A DNA stretch of 7,478 bases from contig CAZAFU010000122.1 in assembly GCA_964484475.1 (NCBI GenBank), forward strand, positions 1 through 7,478, read 5' to 3'. Under the pieces are notes generated by a model. It had not been told where the DNA came from. It did no database searches and worked only from the letters and a program-made list of their open reading frames with translations. The stretch's first letter is position 1; each line of letters opens with the position of its first letter. Position numbers and translations under genes: made by a program. Below, in pieces: positions 1 to 6,905 of the stretch. This stretch comes from Parvularcula sp964484475 (lineage in GTDB: Bacteria > Pseudomonadota > Alphaproteobacteria > Caulobacterales > Parvularculaceae).

Positions 1-68
1 AACGCTCGCCTCACTTCATGGGCGACGAAACCATCTATCCCATCGGAAGGGAGATACGTTTGGAGTAG
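1..68 (+). CDS. possible 3' end of an unidentified upstream gene
   Basis: Reading in the frame that begins at base 3 gives 21 residues ending in IYPIGREIRLE, then a TAG stop at 66-68. Of the three plus-strand frames this one has the most G/C at third codon positions (15 of 21), as expected for real coding sequence in this GC-rich DNA, and the stop lies 14 bases from the converging stop of the thiolase gene. The fragment is too short to identify a family. It could equally be non-coding spacer. No hairpin with a T-run is visible here, so no intrinsic terminator for either side can be called. Confidence 0.3.
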   Translation, partial: RSPHFMGDETIYPIGREIRLE

Positions 69-82
69 GCGATAGACGAACG

Positions 83-1278
83 TCAGGCTGCGGCAAGGCT
101 CATGGCAACACCCTGGCCGACACCGACGCACATCGTCACCAGCGCGGTCCTGGCGAGGCCGGCTCCGATCGCCCGGGCCGCGGTTCCGGCGAGCCGGGCT
201 CCGCTCGCGCCCAGGGGGTGGCCCACGGCGATGGCCCCGCCGCGCGGGTTGAGCCGGTGGTCGTCGTCCTCGATCCCCCAACTGCGCGAAACCGCCAGCA
301 CCTGCGCAGCGAAGGCCTCGTTCAGTTCGATGAGGTCGAAATCGGAAATGTCGCGGCCAAAACGGCGCATCAGCTTGTCGCTGGCCGGAACGGGGCCGAT
401 ACCCATCCGTCCGGGGCTCACGCCCGCGGTGGCAAACCCTTCGATGCGGGCCAGCGGCTCGAGGTTCCGGGCCGCAACCGCCTCGTCCGATGCCAGCAAC
501 AGGGCCGCAGCGCCGTCATTGACCCCGCTGGCATTGCCCGCGGTCACTGTCCCGTTCTTGCGGAACGGTGCCGGAAGGCGCGCCAGGTCGGCGACGCTGG
601 TGCCGGGGCGCGGATGCTCGTCGGCATCGACGGTGTGGTCTTCCTTTCTCGACCGGACCGTCACGGGCAGGATCTCCTCGGTGAGGACGCCGTCTGCCCG
701 TGCCTTCTCGTAGCGTTCCTGGCTCCGGGCCGCGTAACTGTCCTGGTCCTCGCGCGAGATGGAAAAGGCGGCCGCCAGGTTCTCCGCAGTCTCGGGCATG
801 GATTCCGTGCCGTATTCCTCGGCAAGCTTCCGGTTGACGAAGCGCCATCCGATGGTCGTGTCGTGGATCTCCGCCTGGCGGTCAAAGGGACGTTCGGCCT
901 TGGCCATAACGAAGGGCGCGCGGGTCATGCTCTCCACGCCGCCCGCGACCGCGAGCGAGATTTCCCCGAGCGCGATCCGCCGCGCTGCGACCGCGACCGC
1001 ATCGAGCCCGGAGCCGCAGAGCCTGTTCACCGTCAGGGCGGGAACCGTTTCCGGCAGACCGGAGAGCAGCGTCGCCATGCGGGCGACATTGCGGTTGTCC
1101 TCGCCCGCCTGGTTGGCGCAGCCCAGGACCACTTCATCGCAGAGCTCGCCGGGAATACCCGCCTCGTCACGCACGGCAGCGATGCAGGCCGCGGCGAGGT
1201 CGTCGGGCCGTTTCGTCGCAAGGGCGCCCCCGTACCTGCCGAACGGCGTGCGCCGGTACCCACAGATGAAGACCGGCC

Positions 1279-1282
<4 letters not shown>
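83..1282 (-). CDS. pcaF: thiolase of the 3-oxoadipyl-CoA (PcaF) type
   Basis: This is a full-length thiolase of 399 residues that cleaves a 3-oxoacyl-CoA with free CoA, releasing acetyl-CoA and a shortened acyl-CoA in the cytoplasm. Seen directly: the nucleophilic Cys89 in NRLCGSG, the NEAF motif at 321-324, His355 in GHPLGASG, and the second catalytic Cys385 in CVGVGQG. The CVGVGQG form (rather than the commoner CIGGGQG), together with GYRRTPFGRYGGAL, GCANQAGEDNRNVARMATLL, TTIGWRFVN and GNASGVNDGAAALL, matches the 3-oxoadipyl-CoA thiolase (PcaF/PaaJ) subgroup. The start is GTG, within a GTGA overlap with the upstream glutaryl-CoA dehydrogenase stop. It places the N-terminus exactly as in PcaF proteins, and translation is probably coupled because the Shine-Dalgarno is weak. 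In this neighbourhood its substrate may be a C7 3-oxo dicarboxylyl-CoA or acetoacetyl-CoA rather than 3-oxoadipyl-CoA. The family is firm, the exact substrate is not. Confidence 0.9.
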
Positions 1283-2481
<1,199 letters not shown>

Positions 2482-2487
2482 CGGCGG

Positions 2488-2493
2488 CTCCTG
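2488..2493 (-). promoter_or_regulatory. ribosome binding site of gcdH
   Basis: CAGGAG on the minus strand lies six bases before the ATG at 2481, which supports that start codon. Confidence 0.7.
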
Positions 2494-2503
2494 ACGATCG
2501 CTC

Positions 2504-2532
2504 TTTACGCCGCGATACTTTAAGCTTCAAAT
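2504..2532 (+). promoter_or_regulatory. candidate promoter for the hydratase/dehydrogenase gene
   Basis: TTTACG (2504-2509, four of six to the -35 consensus) and TCAAAT (2527-2532, four of six to the -10 consensus) are separated by 17 bp. Transcription would start near 2539, leaving a leader of about 20 bases that contains the ribosome site. The -10 box overlaps the operator-like sequence at 2519-2531. The match is modest, so this is an inference from position and spacing. Confidence 0.3.
2519..2531 (-). promoter_or_regulatory. operator-like near-palindrome, copy 1
   Basis: The minus strand reads TTTGAAGCTTAAA, an imperfect palindrome centred on AAGCTT (form TTnAAGCTTnAA). The identical 13-mer lies before the monooxygenase gene at 4569-4581. 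Here it sits between divergent genes and overlaps the candidate -10 boxes of both directions, so a protein bound to it could block both. Short AT-rich palindromes of this sort are typical of MarR, TetR or GntR family repressors, but the regulator is not in the window and its family is unknown. Confidence 0.5.
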
Positions 2533-2543
2533 AGTTTCGAAGC
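2524..2543. repeat. small inverted repeat in the divergent region
   Basis: GCTTC (2524-2528) and GAAGC (2539-2543) are perfect inverted arms around a 10-base centre, with partial further pairing (AAA against TTT) if one base is bulged. The left arm is shared with the operator-like 13-mer. It could be a second half-site for the same regulator or chance symmetry in a short AT-rich spacer. Confidence 0.3.
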
Positions 2544-2549
2544 AAGCGC

Positions 2550-2555
2550 AGGTGA
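2550..2555 (+). promoter_or_regulatory. ribosome binding site that decides the start at 2561
   Basis: AGGTGA lies five bases before ATG 2561. An in-frame GTG at 2552 sits inside this AGGTGA and has no ribosome site at proper spacing, so the ATG is the preferred start. Confidence 0.55.
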
Positions 2556-2560
2556 TAGCC

Positions 2561-4573
2561 ATGGCAGTGACGCTCTCCATCACAGGTCGGATCCTCCGCG
2601 CGGCGATCGACCATCCGCCAGTGAATGCCCTTTCGCAAGAGGTGCGGGCAGGATTGATGGAGGCTCTCGCGAGGCTGGAACGGGAGGATCTCGACGGTCT
2701 CGTCCTTGAAAGCGTGGAGCCGCCGTTCAGCGCGGGCGCGGATATCAGGGAGTTCGCGGCGCCTCCGAAAGAGCCGCACCTGCCTGATGTCCTGGAGCGC
2801 ATGGCGGCCAGCCCGAAGCCGATCGCGGCGGCGATCAGGGGCCTGGCGTTCGGAGGCGGTCTCGAACTGGCCCTTGTGGCGGATTGGAGAGCTGCCGCCC
2901 CGGGCACACGGTTCGGTCTTCCAGAGGTCAATCTCGGTCTCATCCCGGGGGCAGGGGGGACGCAGCGGCTCCCGCGTCTTGTGGGCGGGGACGCGGCCCT
3001 GCGCCTGATCGTCTCGGGCAAGCCGGTCACCAGCGAAGAGGCCGTGAGGATCGGGCTGGTCGATGTCGAGGACGACGATCCGGCGGAGGCCGCCATCCAC
3101 CTTCTCGAGCGAGGAAAGCGTCCGCGACCGGAGGCGGCCTCCGCACCCAGTGACGAGGCGCTTGCGGGCACCAACGACCTCATCGCCCAGCGCCATCGTC
3201 TCGAGCCGGCCCGAAAGGCCGCAGTGGACGCGGTTCTCGCAGCCAGCGGGATGACCCTGTCGGAGGGGCTGGACTTCGAACGCAAGACCTTCCTTGGCCT
3301 GAAGGAGACGCCCGAGGCCAAGGGCCTGCGCCATGCTTTCAAGGCGGAGAGGGAAGCGGCCAAGCTTCCCGCCCATGCCGCCGGTGCCGACGCCCCCCAC
3401 ATCCAGTCCGCGGTCGTCATCGGGGCCGGCGCCATGGGCCGGAACATCGCCTACGCCTTCGCGAAGGCTGGTCTCGACGTCACCTTGACCGATCGTTCCG
3501 CCGAAACACTTGGCGACGCAAAGGACAGCCTTGCAGCCCTCGCCTCACGGGATGCGGCGAAAGGACGTATCCGCGACCAGGGCGCTGTCCTCGACCGCCT
3601 GCATTATGAAGGCGGACTTCCGGCGGGGGCGGACCTCTACCTCGAAGCGGTCTTCGAAGATGCGAAGGTGAAGGCCGGCGTGATGGCCGAGATGGCCGAA
3701 GCCGGCGGGCCGGCCGCCCTGGTCGCTTCAAACACGTCCTATCTCGACCTTGATGAACTCGCCCGGGCAGTCCCGAACCCCGAACGGGTCGTCGGGCTTC
3801 ATTTCTTCAATCCCGCCCATATTATGCGGCTCCTCGAGGTGGTGGAGGGCGCGGCGACGTCCGCTGAGACACTTAAAGCGTCCTTCGAGCTTGCCAAAAG
3901 GATGGGGAAGCTCCCGGTCAGGGCAGGCGTGGCGCACGGTTTCATCGGCAATCGCATCTTTCAGGCCTACCAGCGCGAAGCGGGCCTGATGCTGCTGGAG
4001 GGGGCCGGGATCGACGTGATCGACCAGGCCATGCGGAACTTCGGTATGCCGATGGGAATATTCGAGACCCTCGATCTTGCCGGCCTTCAGGTCGGGACCG
4101 CCATGCGCAAAGCGCGCGATCCCGGGACATTCGACCGGCGCGCCTTTGCCGTGCACGACGCACTGACCGAAGAGGGGAAGACCGGTCGGCGGGCCGGGGA
4201 GGGGTTCTATACCTACCGGGACGGGCTGGCAGAGCCTTCGGCGAGGCCGCTCGAGATCGCCGCGACCCTGGCCCGGGAGTTCGGTATCGCAAGGCGCGAC
4301 GTGACAGGGGACGAAGCTGCCGAACGCTGCGCGCTGGCCATGGCGGTCGAGGGGTTTCGGGCCGTGCAGGACGCCACCGCCGCGACCGAGGACGCCGTGG
4401 ACATCGTCATGCTGCACGGGTTCGGGTTTCCCCGAACCAGGGGCGGGCCGCTTTTTCATGCCCGCAGCCTCGGACTTCATCACCTGAGCGAGCGAGCGGG
4501 GTCCTATGGTCGCGCCACCTCGTCGCGGCCGGAGCACTGGGCGCTGCCGCCGCAGTTGACAGCAGATGTTTGA
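2561..4573 (+). CDS. fused enoyl-CoA hydratase / 3-hydroxyacyl-CoA dehydrogenase (FadJ/FadB-like)
   Basis: This 670-residue bifunctional beta-oxidation enzyme hydrates a 2-enoyl-CoA and then oxidises the 3-hydroxyacyl-CoA with NAD+. The N-terminal crotonase domain (about 1-190) shows FSAGADIREFA, the oxyanion-hole region GLAFGGGLE, and both catalytic glutamates: Glu102 in GGGLE and Glu122 in GLPEVNLGLIPGAGGTQR. This indicates a hydratase rather than a ring hydrolase. After a linker, a Rossmann domain begins at about 283 with GAGAMG (288-293). The dehydrogenase catalytic His414 lies in GLHFFNPAHIMRLLEVV, with SNTS at 390-393 and FIGNRIF containing Asn464. The C-terminal dehydrogenase half carries MPMGIFETLDLAGLQVG and, near the end, GFGFPRTRGGP. 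At 670 residues it is somewhat shorter than E. coli FadJ or FadB (714 and 729) but has every domain. It is transcribed divergently from gcdH, and its stop lies 37 bases before abmA. Likely substrates are intermediates of the aromatic route and crotonyl-CoA made by GcdH; this is inference. Confidence 0.9.
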   Translation: MAVTLSITGRILRAAIDHPPVNALSQEVRAGLMEALARLEREDLDGLVLESVEPPFSAGADIREFAAPPKEPHLPDVLERMAASPKPIAAAIRGLAFGGGLELALVADWRAAAPGTRFGLPEVNLGLIPGAGGTQRLPRLVGGDAALRLIVSGKPVTSEEAVRIGLVDVEDDDPAEAAIHLLERGKRPRPEAASAPSDEALAGTNDLIAQRHRLEPARKAAVDAVLAASGMTLSEGLDFERKTFLGLKETPEAKGLRHAFKAEREAAKLPAHAAGADAPHIQSAVVIGAGAMGRNIAYAFAKAGLDVTLTDRSAETLGDAKDSLAALASRDAAKGRIRDQGAVLDRLHYEGGLPAGADLYLEAVFEDAKVKAGVMAEMAEAGGPAALVASNTSYLDLDELARAVPNPERVVGLHFFNPAHIMRLLEVVEGAATSAETLKASFELAKRMGKLPVRAGVAHGFIGNRIFQAYQREAGLMLLEGAGIDVIDQAMRNFGMPMGIFETLDLAGLQVGTAMRKARDPGTFDRRAFAVHDALTEEGKTGRRAGEGFYTYRDGLAEPSARPLEIAATLAREFGIARRDVTGDEAAERCALAMAVEGFRAVQDATAATEDAVDIVMLHGFGFPRTRGGPLFHARSLGLHHLSERAGSYGRATSSRPEHWALPPQLTADV

Positions 4574-4583
4574 AGCTTAAAAT
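4556..4583 (+). promoter_or_regulatory. sigma70-type promoter for abmA
   Basis: A perfect -35 hexamer TTGACA (4556-4561) lies in the last codons of the upstream gene. Sixteen bases later comes TAAAAT (4578-4583, five of six to TATAAT). Transcription would start near 4590, giving a leader of about 20 bases with a strong ribosome site. The spacer contains the operator-like 13-mer, which runs into the -10 box. This is the best promoter match in the window and would let abmA and the SDR be expressed apart from the upstream gene. Confidence 0.6.
4569..4581 (+). promoter_or_regulatory. operator-like near-palindrome, copy 2
   Basis: TTTGAAGCTTAAA is identical to the minus-strand copy at 2519-2531 and has the same orientation relative to its promoter. 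It covers the TGA stop (4571-4573) of the hydratase/dehydrogenase gene and the start of the -10 box of the abmA promoter. Bound protein here would be expected to occlude RNA polymerase, so repression relieved by an aromatic acyl-CoA or acid is the simplest reading. That mode of control is inferred. Confidence 0.5.
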
Positions 4584-4595
4584 AACTCGCACGAT

Positions 4596-4603
4596 GGAAG
4601 GAG
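4596..4603 (+). promoter_or_regulatory. ribosome binding site of abmA
   Basis: GGAAGGAG lies seven bases before ATG 4611 and only four before an adjacent in-frame GTG at 4608. The spacing favours the ATG. Confidence 0.7.
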
Positions 4604-4610
4604 TCCCGTG

Positions 4611-6905
4611 ATGCGTATCGCCTGCCTCGGGGGAGGTCCTGCCGGCCTCTACTTCGCGATCTCCATGAAACTGCGGCGTCCGGACGTCGATGTGACCGTC
4701 TTTGAACGGAACAAGCCCGGCGATACGTTCGGCTGGGGTGTGGTCTTCTCCGACCAGACCATGGGCAACCTGCGGTCCAACGATCCGGCCAGCGCGGAGT
4801 CCATCCTGGGCGAGTTTGCTCACTGGGACGACATCGATGTGACGATCCGCGGGGAAACGGTGACCTCGTCGGGACACGGTTTCTGCGGCATCGGCAGGAT
4901 GCGTCTCCTGAATATCCTGCAGGAAAGGGCTCGGGAGCTGGGTATTGAGATCGTCTTCGAGCACGAGATCGATCCGGGTCTTGAAGAATTCTCCGGTTAT
5001 GACCTCCTGATCGCATCGGATGGTGTCAATTCGCGCATCCGGGAGGAGCGGGAGGACCGTTTTGGCGTCCACATCGATGCCCGGGCCAACAAGTTCATCT
5101 GGCTTGGAACAAAGAAGCTGTTCGGCGCCTTCAGCTTCATTTTCGAGCATACGGAACATGGCTGGATCTGGGCCCATGCCTACCGGTTCGACAAGGAGAC
5201 CTCGACCTTCATCGTCGAATGCTCCGAGAAGACCTGGAAGGCGTTCGGCTTCGATGAGATCGATCAGCAGGAGGCGATTGCCGTCTGCGAGGAGATCTTC
5301 AAGGACCACCTCGACGGCCATGGCCTGATGACCAATGCGGGGCATCTGAAGAACGCGTGGCGGAACTTTCCCCGCGTGAGCTGCGAGAAATGGTATGACG
5401 GCAACGTCATCCTTCTCGGCGACGCTGCACACACCGCGCACTTTTCCATCGGTTCTGGGACCAAGCTCGCCCTCGAGGACGCCATCAAGCTGGCGGAGGT
5501 TCTGGCCGACCCCGATCTTCCCCTCGATCAAGGTCTCGAGCAGTATCAGGAGGAACGGCACACCGAAGTCCTCCGTATCCAAAGTGCGGCGCGGAACTCG
5601 ACGGAATGGTTCGAGGACGTCGAGCGCTATCTCGACTTCGAGCCCCTGCAGTTCGCCTACGCCCTTCTCACGCGAAGCCAGCGGGTGAGCCACGAGAACC
5701 TGCGCATGCGCGATCGCAAATGGCTCGAGACGGTCGAGAAGGTTTTTGCCGAGAAAGCCTTCAGGAAGAAGGTGGACAACCCGGTACCACCTCTGATGAC
5801 GCCGTTCCAGCTGCGCGGCATGGAAGTCCGCAACCGGGTTGTCGTCTCGCCGATGGCCACCTATTCGGCGAGGGACGGCGTGCCCAGTGACTTCCACCTG
5901 ATCCATTACGGCGCCCGTGCCCTTGGCGGTGCGGGGCTCGTCTTCACGGAAATGACCTGCGTGACGGAAGACGGCCGGATCACGCCAGGATGTACCGGTC
6001 TTTACAATGACGAGCAGGAAGAGGCATGGAAACGTATCGTCACGGCGGTGCACGACACCAGTGACGCAAGGTTCTGCCTCCAGCTCGGCCACTCAGGCGC
6101 GAAGGGTTCTACACGGATCGGCTGGGAAGGTATGGACAAGCCTCTTCCCGATGGGAACTGGCCGCTGATCGCCCCCTCATCCGTGCCATGGTCCGCTGAG
6201 AACCAGGTCCCGCGCGAGATGACGCGCGAAGATATGGACGAGGTGAAGGCAGCCTTCATCGAGGCGGCGCGCCGCGGGGATCGAGCGGGCTTCGACATGC
6301 TGGAGCTTCACTGCGCCCACGGCTACCTCCTCTCGGCGTTTATCACTCCCGTCCAGAACCGACGTACGGATGAATATGGCGGATCGCTCGAGAACAGGCT
6401 CCGCTTCCCGCTCGAGGTCTTTGCAGGGATGCGCGCTGCCTGGCCGGAAGCCAAGCCGATGTCGGTCCGCATCTCGGCCAGTGACTGGGTCGGCGAGGAA
6501 GGTATCACCCCCGATCATGCGGTCGAGATCGCCCGTGCGTTCTCGGATGCGGGCGCAGACCTGATCGACGTGTCCGCCGGGCAGACGACGAAAGCTGCCA
6601 AGCCCGTCTACGGAAGAATGTTCCAGACCCCGTTCGCGGACAGGATCAGGAACGAGGCCGGGATCGCTGTCATGGCGGTCGGCAATATCTTCGAGGCCGA
6701 CCACGTGAATTCGATCATCGCTTCGGGGCGCGCTGACCTTTGTGCACTGGCGCGGCCGCATCTGGCCGACCCGCAGTGGACGATGCGGGCCGCGGCGGAA
6801 CTCGGTCAGGCGCCGGATGGCATCGTTCCGCCGCAATACCTGACCGGCTATGCACAGCTGAAACGGAATCTCGCCCGTCAGGCCGAAATGGAAGCGCAGA
6901 TATGA
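4611..6905 (+). CDS. abmA: 2-aminobenzoyl-CoA monooxygenase/reductase (annotated in relatives as bifunctional salicylyl-CoA 5-hydroxylase/oxidoreductase)
   Basis: This fused flavoprotein of 764 residues joins an FAD aromatic hydroxylase to an Old Yellow Enzyme-type FMN reductase. In the studied Azoarcus evansii enzyme (anthraniloyl-CoA monooxygenase, EC 1.14.13.40), 2-aminobenzoyl-CoA is hydroxylated at C5 and the ring then reduced to a non-aromatic 2-amino-5-oxocyclohexene carboxyl-CoA, using O2 and NAD(P)H. The N-terminal half has the FAD dinucleotide motif GGGPAG (7-12), SDGVNS (136-141), and GDAAH (270-274) followed by GSGTKLALEDA. From about 392 the ene-reductase domain shows NRVVVSPMATYSARDG, the paired His567 and His570 and Tyr572 in LHCAHGYLL, and TPVQNRRTDEYGGSLENR, all as in the YqjM class. 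The YqjM flavin-tuning cysteine is replaced by Ala416. Length and domain order match the A. evansii enzyme (subunits of about 83 kDa). A simple salicylyl-CoA 5-hydroxylase would not need the reductase half. It has its own promoter-like sequence and overlaps the SDR gene by ATGA. Confidence 0.85.
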   Translation: MRIACLGGGPAGLYFAISMKLRRPDVDVTVFERNKPGDTFGWGVVFSDQTMGNLRSNDPASAESILGEFAHWDDIDVTIRGETVTSSGHGFCGIGRMRLLNILQERARELGIEIVFEHEIDPGLEEFSGYDLLIASDGVNSRIREEREDRFGVHIDARANKFIWLGTKKLFGAFSFIFEHTEHGWIWAHAYRFDKETSTFIVECSEKTWKAFGFDEIDQQEAIAVCEEIFKDHLDGHGLMTNAGHLKNAWRNFPRVSCEKWYDGNVILLGDAAHTAHFSIGSGTKLALEDAIKLAEVLADPDLPLDQGLEQYQEERHTEVLRIQSAARNSTEWFEDVERYLDFEPLQFAYALLTRSQRVSHENLRMRDRKWLETVEKVFAEKAFRKKVDNPVPPLMTPFQLRGMEVRNRVVVSPMATYSARDGVPSDFHLIHYGARALGGAGLVFTEMTCVTEDGRITPGCTGLYNDEQEEAWKRIVTAVHDTSDARFCLQLGHSGAKGSTRIGWEGMDKPLPDGNWPLIAPSSVPWSAENQVPREMTREDMDEVKAAFIEAARRGDRAGFDMLELHCAHGYLLSAFITPVQNRRTDEYGGSLENRLRFPLEVFAGMRAAWPEAKPMSVRISASDWVGEEGITPDHAVEIARAFSDAGADLIDVSAGQTTKAAKPVYGRMFQTPFADRIRNEAGIAVMAVGNIFEADHVNSIIASGRADLCALARPHLADPQWTMRAAAELGQAPDGIVPPQYLTGYAQLKRNLARQAEMEAQI

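Larger units (their letters stand above)
2517..2545 (-). promoter_or_regulatory. candidate promoter for gcdH-thiolase
   Basis: Read on the minus strand, TTGCTT (2545-2540) and TAAAGT (2522-2517) are separated by 17 bp. The right part of the spacer is TTTGAAGCT, which runs straight into the -10 box, the same arrangement as in the promoter before the monooxygenase gene. The -35 box matches only its first three bases well; the case rests mostly on the shared layout of the two sites. Confidence 0.4.

Noticed and set aside
1..82. Intrinsic terminator after the thiolase gene
   Set aside because: No stable GC-rich hairpin followed by a T-run is visible in either direction.
2552..2560. Upstream GTG start for the hydratase/dehydrogenase
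   Set aside because: The GTG lies within the AGGTGA that is well spaced for ATG 2561, and no ribosome site precedes it properly.
4608..4610. GTG start one codon before ATG 4611 for abmA
   Set aside because: It is only four bases from the end of GGAAGGAG, while ATG 4611 has better spacing and begins right at the FAD-binding strand. The difference is a single residue.
4407..6092. Minus-strand open frame of 561 codons opposite abmA
   Set aside because: It is long but lies wholly antisense to conserved FAD and FMN domain motifs; it has no recognised domain and no ribosome site was evident.
4611..6905. Reading this protein as a plain salicylyl-CoA 5-hydroxylase of a gentisate pathway
   Set aside because: The full ene-reductase half and the surrounding beta-oxidation genes fit dearomatisation of 2-aminobenzoyl-CoA better, though the exact aromatic substrate is not proven.
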